Shown here: positions 20,241 to 32,345 of the stretch, in pieces
How the letters are laid out: each line of letters starts with the position of its first letter
Numbering within the stretch: the first letter of the stretch is position 1
DNA from: Fragum whitleyi
Lineage: Eukaryota; Mollusca; Bivalvia; Cardiida; Cardiidae
Assembly (NCBI GenBank): GCA_948146395.1
Contig: OX411544.1
Coordinates: 32,942,457-33,006,456 of the forward strand
Direction: 5' to 3'
Length of the DNA stretch: 64,000 nt
Program-made: the position numbers and the translations under genes
Notes under the pieces: generated by a model
What the model was told of the DNA's origin: nothing
Seen by the model: the letters and a program-made list of their open reading frames with translations, nothing else
Database searches by the model: none

Positions 20241-21600
20241 TACCGTATTTCCTCTAATAAAAGCGCCCTCCCTAATAGTAGCACCTCTACATTTTTTTAT
20301 TAAGAACAAGAGCTGTCGGAGGACAGCGAAGCTCGACTATTCCTAGTGCTGGATAGTAACAGCAAATCTATATCGACATTGGGAATTCAATAAAATGAAA
20401 GCCAAGAGAAAAGAACATTTGTCTAGAGGCTGATATTATGGTCACAGGAGCATGTGCAAAGTTTCAAAGCAATAGCTTTAGTAGGAACATAGATACAACT
20501 AACATAAAACAGTTTCACATAAAAACATGACCAAGATTTTTAAGGCCAAAAAGGGTTAGAATTCCCCTAAATTAAATATCAGCGTAATGAATCTTTTTCT
20601 GTGGGCTTAAATTATGGTCAAAGGAGCATGTCGGCGCTTTTCTACAAATACCTTGTATCTGCAGCTTGTTTAAGGCTGCAGATAGGTGGTTTTGGCAGAA
20701 AAGCAGCGATGTGTAAAGTTTCCAAGCAACAGCTTTAGTAGATACATAAATATTACAGATGTACATCAGTTGCACATAAAAACTTAACCAAGATTTCTAA
20801 GTCCGAAACGGGTTAAAAATCCACTAAATTCTATACCAGAGAATTGAATCTTTGACAAGAGGCTGTTATTATGATCACAGAAGCATGTGCAAAGTTTCCA
20901 AGCAATAGCTTTACTAGAATTAGAGATATAACTGATGTACAACATTTGCACGTAAAAACTTAACCAAGAATTTCTGAGTCTGTAAAAGGTTAATATTCAA
21001 TGAAATTCAATATCAGAGTAATAAATCTTTGTCTAGAAGCTGATTTCATGGTAACAGAAGCATGTGTAAAGTTTCCAAGCAAAAGCCTAGGTAGAAATAG
21101 AGCTATATAACTGATATACAACATTTGCACGTAAAAACTTAACCAGGAATTTCTAAGTCCGAAAAGGGTTAAAATTCCATTAAATTCATTATCAGAGTAT
21201 TGAATCGTTGTCAAGAGGCTGAAATGATGGTCACAGAAACACGTGCAAAGTTTCTAAGCGATAGCTTTAGTAGAAAATGAGATATTATGGATATACATTT
21301 ACACGTAAAAACTTAACCAAGAATTTTTTAGCCCGAAAAAGGGTTAAAATTCTAAAAACCCACCTAAAATGCCCTAACTTTAGGATCTTTTCGAGACTTC
21401 TTATCTAATTTGAGATGAATTTTCTCTAAACTATCATTTACATGATTGTTGAGAGGAAATTCACCTCAAATTAAAAGGAAAAGGGCCTAAAAGTCACCAA
21501 TGTTAGTGATTTTTTTAAATCAGAAAATGCATACTAAATAAAAGCTCCCTGACCATATTATATATAGCTCCTGGGAGCATTTATTAGGAGAAATACTGTA
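20241..21600. mobile_element. MITE-like element M3 containing a nested pearl-like insertion
   Basis: Left end TACCGTATTTCCTCTAATAA, right end TTATTAGGAGAAATACTGTA form terminal inverted repeats; GCGCCCTCCC is opposite GGGAGC. About 1.06 kb inside (20306-21365) belongs to another element type, so the M3 element was split by a later insertion. Confidence 0.75.
20306..21365 (+). mobile_element. Pearl-like element P9 (nested in M3, 3' end not found)
   Basis: Starts AACAAGAGCTGTCGGAGGAC (hairpin GCTGTC/GACAGC) and carries about six core units recognisable by ACTTAACCAAGA and AAGGGTTAAAATTC. It is the same family as 54809-56176. The simple-sequence and GAGCTAAAAA end present in that copy is missing here. 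Confidence 0.75.
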
Positions 21601-22217
21601 CATTGAACAAGTAGAAATGATCACTCCCTCCCTACTTACGTAACATGATTTTATTAATCTCAGTCATTTTTAAAATTTAATATTGCATTAAAATTTAAGG
21701 GATTTAAGAACAGAGAGCACTTTTGAACACATCACAGACATCTTCTTTTCCTTTTCACTTCTGTTTGGTAAAGAAGACTAAGACGGCAATATCGCCAGTG
21801 TATCGCCATTTGTCAACAATATCTCACCAGCCTATAATCATCAGCAAACAATTGCTTAAACCACTATGCAATTTTTGTATTGTCAATAAACACTTCAGAA
21901 TAAATATTCTGACCTGATATTGCTATTGCCTGTCTCAAGGTTTCCTTTACTAAATAGCCAATAAAAATAAGGAATCACTGATGGGTCTGCATTGCCTATT
22001 CAAATCTAACTTTAACATAACTTAAGATTGAAGCACATAGATAATGTTGTTTGGCGATAATAATGCTGTTTTTTACTAATCTGCCTATGAAAAATAAGAA
22101 TCACCCCTATGGTATGTGACAATACTCCAATACCAATTATGCTTACATTTAGTAACTTATTTAATGATCAAGTTCTTTATATGAATATGTTTAAATATTA
22201 ATCTTGATAACATGAAT

Positions 22218-22496
22218 AAGGTTCATGTAATTTAAAAGTGTTTGTGACCAAATTTTAAGGGCACTTCAAATATGGGGCAGTTTTATCCAACCGTCGTGCA
22301 GTTCCTTGTTCTGAACAAAATGACCCTTTTCCACAATGTTTTGGCTATACCGCTATAGCTATGGCGGTCTTATGTTGCTTAACTGCTTGTGCTCATGAAT
22401 ACCTTCATTTTGATATATAATATACCTGGACATACTGCTTTTTCTCGGCTAATGAAGGCCCTTAAAATTGGGTCTCAAACTCTTTACATGAACCTT
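22218..22496. mobile_element. MITE-like element M4, about 279 bp
   Basis: AAGGTTCATGTAA at the left and TTACATGAACCTT at the right, with ACCAAATTTTAAGGGC against GCCCTTAAAATTGGGT further in. AAT flanks both ends and may be a target-site duplication. Confidence 0.75.
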
Positions 22497-22539
22497 AATC
22501 AATTGAACACGTAATTTACAACAAAGACAAAACAATTTG

Positions 22540-22609
22540 ATGCCTCAGTGCAAAACAGTTGTTACTGTCTTTTAAAATAAGCAGTTACAAATGTTTCATG
22601 CCAAGCCAT
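22540..22609. repeat. H1 palindromic hairpin (copy 5, diverged)
   Basis: ATGCCTCAGTGCAAAACAG ... CAAATGTTTCATGCCAAGCC; central TGTCTTTTAAAATAAGCA is degraded. Confidence 0.75.
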
Positions 22610-22857
22610 TATTGTTGAATGATCCAGCACTACAATTCCACATAAATCCAACATTATTGCAATAATGTTTCAAACACTCATATAAAACTCTGTATCACAT
22701 GAAAGAATTGTCACCAACAAAAAAGTATATATGAACAGTTATCCTGCTAAAAACCAAACTCACTGACTAAACTTTAGACCACTGTGATCACATGATTATC
22801 CCATACTTCATTAGGCCTCTTTGTACAAACAAAACAATTAAATCACTCTCAATATCA

Positions 22858-22930
22858 ATGGGTCAGTGCAATATTATTGTAAGTGCCTTTATATGTATTA
22901 GGCAAATGCAATAGTTTTGCACTGATCCAT
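22858..22930. repeat. H1 palindromic hairpin (copy 6, diverged)
   Basis: ATGGGTCAGTGCAATATTAT with ATAGTTTTGCACTGATCCAT. The GGTC/GATCC change differs from the GGCTC consensus on both arms. Confidence 0.8.
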
Positions 22931-23059
22931 CAATAAACATTTGTAGGGTCGAAAATTTTAAAGCAACTAGAAATGTGTCAGACAAGGGTGTCCCAAAAAA
23001 TATTTCTATGTACCAAAACAAACTTTTCAATAAATTGAGACTATTTATTATCTATTCAA

Positions 23060-24076
23060 AATGACCTGGCACTCATTAACTTCCGTCAGTGCTTGGGTAT
23101 TCCCGCAGCGTAACTCAATTTCATTTCACCGTTTTACTTATGTACATGTATTATTTTACATCTTCTGTAAAAAGTCGCGGTAGTACAGTGGTTACAGACG
23201 CCTTCTCGTACACTGATAAGTTGTTGGGTCGAGTTCAATTCCCGACAAAGACACATGTTCTAATTATTGTGATTATCATTAATATATTGATATTTTTGTA
23301 TTTTTTTTTTTTTTAAATAACATTTCTTATTATTATTTTGTAATTAGATTTTTGGTCAGTTACGATAAATATTTTTTATTCTTCATTCAACTTTTGTTTT
23401 TTGCACCAACCAAGATTATTGTATTCTGATCAAGAACAAAATTTGTTTCATACCTCTATGAAAAAAATTAAAAGTAAGCTTGTACCACAAAGTACTTCTC
23501 ATAAAGATCTCATTTGTTTCATGATATTGAGAATAGAAAATAGAGTTTTTGGCGCTAATAACCTAATCACACTTAAACAGGAATTTGATTAACGTGTTCA
23601 AACCCTGTATATGATTTCATTTCATACCGTCATGAATTTAAAAAAAGTGACTCCCCTTCTCTTAAATATAGATCTAGATATATTTCAAAATTTATAATTA
23701 TTTCCAGTAATTTACAATGATTTTTAGACAGGACTTTGCAGTGGTTGAATTGAGTCTGGCGGAAAAACTGTGCCAGATATCAATAGTCTTATGCAACACT
23801 CTTCATAATTTCACAAGCATCAAAATAGGTACTTAAAAAGTGTTACCCTAAAAAGATAAAGAAATATTTCTGGTCATGGTCCGGCTTAAACTCGTGACCT
23901 CCGGATTATGGGAAAGCATCCTAACCACCATCGCTTAATTTCCGTATTCATTCCGAGTTGTGATACATATTTTTCATCTTAACTTGGCGAGTGTAAGTCT
24001 ATATTAAGAAACATATTTACCGACTATCAATAGGGGTCAAAAGGAATATTTAATGAGTGCCAGGTCATTGTAGATA
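23060..24076. mobile_element. 1-kb element E1 (copy 1) with TIRs and inward tRNA-like ends
   Basis: ATGACCTGGCACTCATTAA at the left, TTAATGAGTGCCAGGTCAT at the right. Next to the left end a plus-strand tRNA-like segment (about 23172-23251) has a box A match (TAGTACAGTGG) and a box B-like GAGTTCAATTCC. Next to the right end a minus-strand tRNA-like segment (about 23876-23942) has TGGTTAGGATGC and GAGTTTAAGCC. The interior is AT-rich and has no open frame longer than about 63 codons. An inverted second copy lies at 43820-44852. Confidence 0.8.
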
Positions 24077-25368
24077 AATAATACCTATTCTATTTCACCT
24101 TATGCTGTGACCAAGGGCATATCCAAACAATCTTTGCATGGCACAATTACTAATCAAGAGAACAACTGATTTTTTTCTAAATAATGCATAAATTTTGGAA
24201 ATAGGCCCTGGAAAAGACCAAACTAGAACAATTTTATCATTTGACCTTGAGTATTAACCTTGACCTTTGACATATGATGTGTGTTGGCAGTAACTCATCA
24301 AAGGTAATAACTGTCAACAAGTCCTAACCTTGACCTTGGATATATACAAACTCTTTCTAAGACAACTGCTCATCAAGAGGAACAACTATGCCAAATTAAG
24401 TTATTTGAAATTCATTCATAAATAAAGACAGTATGTTCTGGACAAGAACAATTTTATCAATTGTTTGTCGGCACAACCTCCTTTTTATTGGTTTTTAGCA
24501 CGGGGGTGATGTCCATAATCGGAGCCACCGGCTCCGCTTTCAAAATCATGTGTGGAACTTCCGCTCCACGTGTGGCTCCGATTATATAGATGTAAACATG
24601 TCGTTTTTTAACGAAAAATGAGGTAGGGAGTCGGGCTTTCCTCATTTATGTCATATTTCATTCATTAATCATAAAAAAGTCGAATGCTATTCGACCAGTT
24701 ATACATTTTGCAACGTAGACGTACTCAAAAAATGTAAGAACGCTCGTTGGTTTTTGTTAAAAAAGATTTCTTCTTGGAGCAGTCTTGAATCAGGAATGTG
24801 AAAAACGCGTGGTTTTTACCTCCAAAATGCAAATTATGAACAGAATTTATAACGCAGACCATTGTTTTCAGCGAACACGAGTTTAACAAAACAACCACAA
24901 CAATCTTACCAAATGCACTTTTCTGCAATATGATATATATCAAAGAAAATTGCTTGGTTCCGATTATGTGGATTGGCTCCGATTATGTTCCCTGGCTCTG
25001 AAGTTGTTGAGTGTCTTCTTCTTCTATTTGCATATGTCCCCACAGCCTTAAATATGAAGTTTCTGTTAGTTCCAAGGAGGGGGGCTGTTTTCTCGTCATT
25101 CCATGGCGCATGTTTACGTCTCACCTTTCTCGTTTAATTTTATTACCTCCAAAATGCAATATTCTGAACAGTATGTCTGATGAAGACCCTTGTTATCAGT
25201 GTGTACGAATTCAAGAAAATAACCACAATATTCTAGAAAATTGTTCATTACTGAAATTTAAGATAGTTGAAAGAAAATTATTTGTCTCTAATTATGTACC
25301 AATGCTACAAAGTCTTCGAGTGCCTAGCCTTTAGGGACCGAAACTCATAATTACTTGCCTAAAAAGTT

Positions 25369-25398
25369 AGTCAGTTAGTTAGTTAGTTAGTTAGTTAG

Positions 25399-25467
<69 letters not shown>
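25369..25467. repeat. (TTAG)n microsatellite
   Basis: About 22 tandem AGTT/TTAG units with one imperfect GTTAGG step near 25399. It lies inside foldback element FB1. Confidence 0.95.
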
Positions 25468-25874
25468 AAAAGGAATGACACCGTAGTCATACGCATTGAA
25501 TAGTTGTAAGCGCGTGAAGGCGACAATCCCTAGGAGCAAATCTCAAACATGGCTATGCATTCGATGTCCATGTTGCCTCGATCTCACTCAAAATCTTGGG
25601 TTTTCGCAACCTTTGTAAACTCGTTTTCGATAAGCTCGAGTTTAAAATGAGTCCGGTCGGTGAAAGAATAGGCATTGGCCTCACTTTAAGGAGGTGTTCA
25701 CGAATTAAATCCACAATGGCATGAGATGAATAAACCATAACATTGACTTATTTACAGGGATTCACCCTTTGGCTATTGCTTTTGGAGGAGTCGACAAACG
25801 GCTCAGATACCTCATCTTTGTTGTTCACTGTCACCATGAGTCCACGATAACCTTAAACAAGGTGCCAAATTGTC

Positions 25875-27202
25875 ACAAGATACGCCCGTCACACTGCTTA
25901 GTATAAACTGGGGGTTTGAATAGAACTGAGGTTATTTTGAATGAATATTTTTTGCACCCATGTAGTTTCATTATCCTACCTATTATACTTTTACAGATAT
26001 ACTCCGGACAAGATTCAAGTCTGAAAAACGACAAAGGGCAATAACTCAAAAAATAGGCCAGGTAGAGTTATGGTTCTTGTGCACTGCACTCCCCCTTGAT
26101 GACATCTATACACCCATGAAGTTTCATGATCCTAGCTATTATACTTTTACAGATATACTCTGGACAAGATTCAAGTCTGAAAAAAAACAAAGTGCAATAA
26201 CTCAAAAAATAGGCCTGGTAGACTTATGGTTATTGTACACTGCACTACCCCTTGGTTAGATCTATACACCCATGCAGTTTCATGATCCTAGCTATTATAC
26301 TTGTAGAGATATACTCCGGACAAGATTCAAGTCTGAAAAACAACAAAGGGCAATAACTCAAAAAATAGGCCAGGTAGAGTTATGGTTCTTGTGCACTGCA
26401 CCTCCCCTTGGTGAGATCTATACACCCATGAAGTTTCATGATTCTAGCTATAATACTTTTACAGATATACTCCGGAAAAGATTCAATTCTGAAAAACAAC
26501 AAAGGGCAATAACTAAAAAAATAGGCCAGGTAGAGTTATGGTTCTTGTGCACTGCACTCCCCCTTGGTGAGATCTATACACCCATGAAGTTTCATGATCC
26601 TAGCTTTTATACTTTAAGAGATAAACTCCGGACAATATTCTAGTATGAAAAACAACAAAGGGCAATAACTCAAAAATAGGCCAGGTAGAGTTATGGTTCT
26701 TATGCACTGCACTCCCCCTTGGTGAGATCTATACACCCATGAAGTTTCATGATCCTAGCTATTATACTTTAAGAGATATACTCCGGACAAGATTCTAGTA
26801 TGAAAAACAATAAAGGGCAATAACTCAAAAAATAGGCCATGTAGAGTTATGGTTCTTGTGCACTGCACTCCCCCTTGGTGAGGTCTATACACCCATGAAG
26901 TTTCATGATCCTAGCTATAATACTTTAAGAGATATACTCCGGACAAGATTCAAGTCTGAAAAACAACAAAGGGCAATAACTCAAAAAATAGGCCAGGTAG
27001 AGTTATGGTTCTTGTGCACTGCACTCCGCAATGATGAGAAGAATATAATTGCCAAGTTTGAAGTCAATCGGACTTCAAGTGACAGAGTTATGCTCCGGAC
27101 AAAGAAGTGGACGCCGCCGGACGCCCGGACGCCCGGACAACCGGACGCCGGACGCCACGGGTGATCCCATAATACGTCCCGTCTTCGACGGGCGTATAAA
27201 AA
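25875..27202 (+). mobile_element. Pearl-like element P14 with 156-bp core repeats, inside FB1
   Basis: The left TACGCCCGTC (25881) pairs with GACGGGCGTA (27187-27196) near the right end, followed by TAAAAAC. The core array spans about 25960-27040; ACTCCGGACA-type landmarks occur at 26001, 26157, 26313, 26469, 26625, 26780 and 26936. Before the end there is GGACGCCCGGACG-type simple sequence and a CCCGTC/GACGGG hairpin. Because 156 is divisible by three, frames of 60-123 codons run through the array; they are not genes. Confidence 0.8.
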
Positions 27203-27639
27203 CTGTGACCTGGAGAGTAAAAAGTTTCCGGTCATAACACAAATTGTAGTACAATCCGTCCCCCCCCATCCAGTCAGCACCGAAGTTCGGCATCGGTAGT
27301 TGTTATTATCCGCGTATTGACCTGGCAATGGTCGAGCTATGACCCCTCAGTGTGCTTGATTTTAATCGCGTAAATGAATCCGTTTAATATGTCTATGCGC
27401 AATGACGTTCCGAAATTTATTTTTTCGCTACCACCAAACTCGAAAACTTTGCTTTATCTGATTAATGTTTTCACGGTTTGTCGTTTCCACCTTTATAAGC
27501 TGTATTACTCGACAAACTTGAGTTTCGTACGATGCATTCGATCTCCTGCATGAGAAAACATTGTTTATACCGTAAACCTTCTTTAAGTTATACCGATGCC
27601 TTCTCTTTCACCGACCAGACTTATCTCGAACTCAAGCAT

Positions 27640-28270
27640 ATCAGAAACAAGCTTGCAATGATGCAGACAAACATTCTGGCAAAGTTTCAGGACATAAGGG
27701 CAAATTATGTGGCCTCTAAAGTGAACACAAGGTTTTTCTTAGATATGACCCCTTAATATCATTTTTGACCTCACTTGACCCAGTTTACAACATGACCAAG
27801 ATTTGATGAAGACCAACATTTTGACCAAGTTTCGTGATATTGGGGCCAAAAATGTGACCTCTTAAGTGAACAGAGGGTTTTCTAAGATATGATCGCTTGA
27901 CCTCAATTTTGACCCACTTGACCCAATTTGAACTTGTCCAAGATTTGATGGAGACAAACATTCTGATGACGTTTAAAGACATTTTGGCCAAAAATGTGGC
28001 CTCTGAAGTGCACACAAGACTTTTGCTAAAATTTGACCCTTTTCATTTACAAGATCTCATTTTTTACCCCACTTGACCAAATATCGAACTGGACCAAGAT
28101 TTGATGGAGACAGACATCCTGACCAAGTTTAAGACATTTGGACCAAAAAGGTGGCCGCTAGAGTGCACACAAATTGGTGACGGACGACGGAGGAAGGTCG
28201 CCGGACACAGCTTGATCACAACAGCTCACCATGAGCACTTCCTGCTCAGATGTGCTAAAAATCGAACAGA
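27640..28270 (+). mobile_element. Degraded pearl-like array and 3' end, inside FB1
   Basis: Repeated words CCAAGATTTGATG(A/G)AGAC and GACCCACTTGACCCA recur every 120-150 bp, then GACGGACGACGG and an end resembling the family terminus (CACCATGAGCAC ... TGCTCAGATGTGCTAAAAA). No AACAAGAG start was found. Confidence 0.6.
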
Positions 28271-29504
28271 AAGGGAGTTTTAAGAATCATTGAGTCCTTT
28301 TTTAGTAAGATATATTAATCGTATTTCTTGAAATATGTATCAAATGAACGCGAATTTTCGCAACATCTTTTTCTGATACCACTCACAAATTATAATTGAT
28401 AAAATTTCATGGAATTATCGACGTTGAAAGAGTGTTAGTAGTGACGATGTTAAAATTGGAACGCTTAGCGTGCGAAGTATAATAAGCAAGAAAACACATT
28501 GACAGGCTCCGAAGAAATCTTTATATTTCTTCACATTTAATCCTGGATTATAGTCCGACAATTCTCTTGCACGTACATGAACTAAGTAATATTAATGAAG
28601 CTGACTGTAACAAACGTAACTTTCATCGTGGAATGATGATAAACAAGCGCCCCATGAAAATAGTAGAAATTTCATATTGAAGATGTTATATGGAAGAAGA
28701 AGAAGACACTCCACAACTTCAGAGCCAGGGAACATAATCGGAGCCAATCCACATAATCGGAACCAAGCAATTTTCTTTGATATATATCATATTGCAGAAA
28801 AGTGCATTTGGTAAGATAATTGTGGTTGTTTTGTTAAACTCGTGTACACTGAAAACAATGTTCTGCGTTATAAATTCTGTTCATAATTTGCATTTTGGAG
28901 GTAAAAACCACGTGTTTTTCACATTCCTGAATCAAGACTGCTCCCAGAAGAAATTTTTTTTAACAAAAATCAACGAGCGTTCTTACATTATTTGAGTACG
29001 TTTACGTTGCAAAATGTATAACTGGTCGAATAGCATTCGACTTTTTTATGATAAAGGAATGAAATATAACATAAATGAGGAAAGCCCGACTCCCTACCCC
29101 ATTTTTCATTTAAACTATGAAATGTTTACATCTACATAATCGGAGCCACACGTGGAGCGGAAGTTCCACACATGATTTTGAAAGCGAGCCGGTGGCTCCG
29201 ATTATGGACATCACCCCCCGTGTTTAGATCACTTGTTTAATTCAGTATTCAATGACCACTCATTCAATATCCTCTTAATAAAGATATACAAAATATATAA
29301 AAATAATTGTTTCGAATTAGGACCTCCTGGTGAATAAAATCATTGGACAGTTGACAATATGGTCCACCTGCTGTGATACTTGCAATCAGTCTATAGATCC
29401 ACATGTTAAAGTGTGTGATCAGAGGTGAATTTTTTTTCTATACCTGTATAGACAAAATTGACCTTTGATCACTCACTCTAAATTGCGGAACTATACTAAG
29501 TGCT

Positions 29505-29572
29505 ATTTGCTAGTCATTCTTAGCCTCCATCTGCCATTCCGCTCAAGTTATCCATTGATGGGGGTAGAAGTT
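29505..29572 (-). mobile_element. SINE-A fragment at the edge of FB2
   Basis: TAGCCTCCATCTGCCATTCC and TCCATTGATGG match the SINE-A body. FB2 begins ten bases later, so the SINE was probably cut by it or by a later deletion. Confidence 0.5.
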
Positions 29573-29755
29573 ACGAATGTAGGTAAAATTGCCATAGCTA
29601 AAAATGTCAGGGGTAAAAATGCCATAGGTAATAATGCCAGAGTAAATATGGTAAAAATGTCATAGGCAATAATGCCATAGGTAAAAATGCCAGAATATAT
29701 GAAAACTTTATGATGATATAACAATAGGAATATTTTTTTTTAATTCTATGAAAAC

Positions 29756-29888
29756 CTAGTTAATTTCTTAAGTTATCATAAAGACAATATTTAGAAAATT
29801 AAAAATGAATATTTTTATTTACTAGTTAATTTCTTAAGTTATCATAAAGACAATATTTAGAAAATTAAAAATGAATATTTTTATTTAT
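29756..29888. repeat. 66-bp direct tandem duplication
   Basis: CTAGTTAATTTCTTAAGTTA and the following bases through GAATATTTTTATTTA are repeated once with no visible mismatch. It lies inside FB2. Confidence 0.9.
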
Positions 29889-30073
29889 GTAATAGTATAA
29901 TTGGAAAGAAAAATTTTTATAATAATATTTGTCAAATGAAAATTAAATAAGTTATATTACACGATCTTAATCAGTACCATATTTCATTTGAATTTCTACT
30001 TTAAAGAATACAACTAATTTTGGTTTTTTTAGTATACATTGGGTATATGATGAAGATTTTGGGAATTGTTTCA

Positions 30074-32345
30074 AACAAGAGGACCAAGATGGTCCTAGAT
30101 CGCTCACCTGAGTCTCTTTGACCCCTGGGACAACACATTAATTAGATAGGCAGATGTCAAAAAGAAGATAATTGCCTAAGATCAATACCATGGAACATTT
30201 TCAGCGAAGAGCAAGACAGATATGCCTTTTTGCTCTTTGATTCTATGTAAAAAGGGATGCACCCAGGTGGACCCAAAATGTGACCAAAGGGTCTTGATAT
30301 GAACAAACTTGGAAGAGGTCCATAAGATGATGCTACATACTAAATATGAAAGCTGTCTGCCTTCTGGTTTCAGAGAAGAAGATTTTTGACAGTTTTCCTA
30401 TTTTCACCCATCATGCTCAGATGAGCTGAAACGGATACACCCGGTTGGAGCCCAAATATGACCCAAGGGTCTTGATATGTACAAACTTGATAGGGACCCA
30501 CTAGATGATGCTACATACCAACTAGAAAGCCATGAATGGCTTGAGTCGCTCCACAGGCTTGAAATTCATGTAATCAAAGTTTTGAGTAGATTTTGGGTTC
30601 TATTCATGTTGAAATGATTTTCAAAGTTTCCACTATTATAACATATAAAGAAATGACCTCCGCCAATAAAAGACATAATTTTCATCCGATCATGATAATT
30701 TTTGGCTGCATGATAATGGATCACCCAAAGATCATACTTATGAAGTTTGATGGATATCCATCGATTGCATTCTGAGAAAATGATTTTCAAAGTTTCCACT
30801 ATATAACAAATAGAGAAATGACCTCCGCCCATAAAATACACATTTTTCATTAGATCACAATAATTTTTGGTAGACTGATAAAGGGTCACTCAAGGGTCAT
30901 TCATGTAAAATTTGGTTGATATCTATCAATTAGTTTTTGAGAAAATGATTTTCAAAGTTTCAACTATATAACATATAGAGAAATGACCTCCGCCCATAAA
31001 ATACATATTTTTCATCCCATTACAATAATTTTTTGTAGATTGATAAAGGGTCACACAAGGATCATTCATGTAAAATTTGGTTGATATCTATCAGTTAGTT
31101 TCTGAGAAAATGATTTTCAAAGTTTCCACTATATAACATATAGAGAAATGACCTCCGCCCATAAAATGCATATTTTTCATCTGATCAAAATAATTTTTAG
31201 TAGACTGATAAAGGGTCACCCAAGGATCAGTCATGTAAAATTTTATTGGTATCCATCCATTAGAACCCGAGAAAAGTCACTTTTTACCATATTTGGAAAT
31301 TAGCCACGCCCATTAAATCCATGTTTTTCATTGGATCAAAATTTCTTGAACAACTTTGAAAGAGGGTCACCCAAGGATCATTCCTGTGAAGTTTGGTTGA
31401 AATCCATCCAGTAGTTTCTGAGGAGAAGATTTTTAAAGAAAAAGTTTACGACCTGACTCACGGACGCACGGACGCACGGACGGACGCACGACGGACACAA
31501 CGCCATGACAATAGCCCCAGTGGCTTTCAGCCAGTGGAGCTAAAAATGAAAGCAGTGTGCCCTCTGGTTTTGATTAAAGAAGATTTTAACAGATTTTTGC
31601 TCTTCCATTCTATGTAAAAAGGGTTGCGCCCGGGTGGAGCCCAAATATAATCCTAGGGTCTTGATATGAACAAACTTGGTAGAGGTCCACTAGATGATGC
31701 TACATACCAAATAAGAAAGCTGTCTGCCTTCTGGTTTCATAGAAGAAGATTTTTGAAGATTTTCATTTTTTTACCCTTCGTGCTCTTAAGAGATAAAGGG
31801 GTGCGCCCGTGCAAAGCCCAAATATGACACAAGGGTCTTGATATGAACAAACTTGGTAGAGGCTCACTAGGTGATGCTACACACAAAATATTAAAGCTGT
31901 CTGCCTTCTGGTTTCAGAGAAGAAGATTTTTAAAGATTTTCACTCTTTGATTCTATGTAAAAAGGGTTAGGCCCGGGCAAAGCCCAAATATGATCCTAGG
32001 GTCTTGATATGAACAAACTTGGTAGAGGTCCACTAGATGATGCTACATACCAAATATGAAAGCTGTCTGCCTTCTGGTTTCAGAGAAGAAGATTTTTAAA
32101 GATTTTCATATTTTTACCCTTTTTGTTAAGGGTAAAGGGAAAGTTAAGGGTGGATTTCATTTATTTGAACAACTTTGGTAGAGCTTGACCCAAGGAACAT
32201 CCCTGCCTAGTTTCATCAAGATTGGCCCACTGGTTTAGGAGGAGAAGATGTTTAAAGAAATTGTGGACGACGCACGTCGCACGACTGACATTCTACGATC
32301 CCAATAGCTCACCTTGAGCACTTAGTGCTCAGGTGAGCTAAAAAT
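30074..32345 (+). mobile_element. Pearl-like element P2 (outer), split by P3
   Basis: Starts AACAAGAGGACCAAGATGGT (GGACC/GGTCC hairpin) then CGCTCACCTGAG, and ends CTCAGGTGAGCTAAAAA. Core landmark TCTTGATATG at 30292, 30470, 31659, 31836 and 32002 gives units of 166-178 bp on each side of the insertion. GACGACGCACG-type sequence precedes the end. Confidence 0.85.
30518..31545 (+). mobile_element. Pearl-like element P3, nested in P2
   Basis: Begins with a degraded AACTAGAA followed by the hairpin AGCCA/TGGCT and CGCTCCACAGGC; ends GCCAGTGGAGCTAAAAA after GGACGCAC repeats. ATAATTTTT recurs every 165 bp (30695, 30860, 31025, 31190). The outer element resumes with ATGAAAGC on the far side, as in its uninterrupted units. 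Confidence 0.82.

Larger units (their letters stand above)
24499..29222. mobile_element. Foldback element FB1, 4.7 kb, with about 540-bp terminal inverted repeats
   Basis: The left arm (24499 to about 25040) is repeated inverted at about 28680-29222: both ends carry CACGGGGG(G)TGATGTCC and GGAGCC boxes, and the inner part matches through GTCGAATGCTATTCGACC and the AGAAGAAGAAGACAC region. TTTAG lies directly outside both ends (24494-24498 and 29223-29227), a candidate 5-bp target-site duplication. The interior holds a TTAG microsatellite, a pearl-like element and a degraded repeat array. No transposase-like frame is visible. Confidence 0.83.

Noticed and set aside
24725..25334. Overlapping frames of 72-107 codons
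   Set aside because: They fall in the arm and interior of foldback FB1; the corresponding frame in the other arm shows that they are repeat-borne, and no domain can be seen.
25369..25467. CRISPR-like or telomeric array
   Set aside because: It is a plain TTAG tetranucleotide microsatellite with no spacers, far from any end, and molluscan telomeres are expected to be TTAGGG.
26272..26643. 123-codon open frame with a repeated peptide
   Set aside because: It is created by the 156-bp tandem units of a pearl-like element; neighbouring units have frameshifts and stops, and the same family on the opposite strand at 2141-2940 has only short frames.
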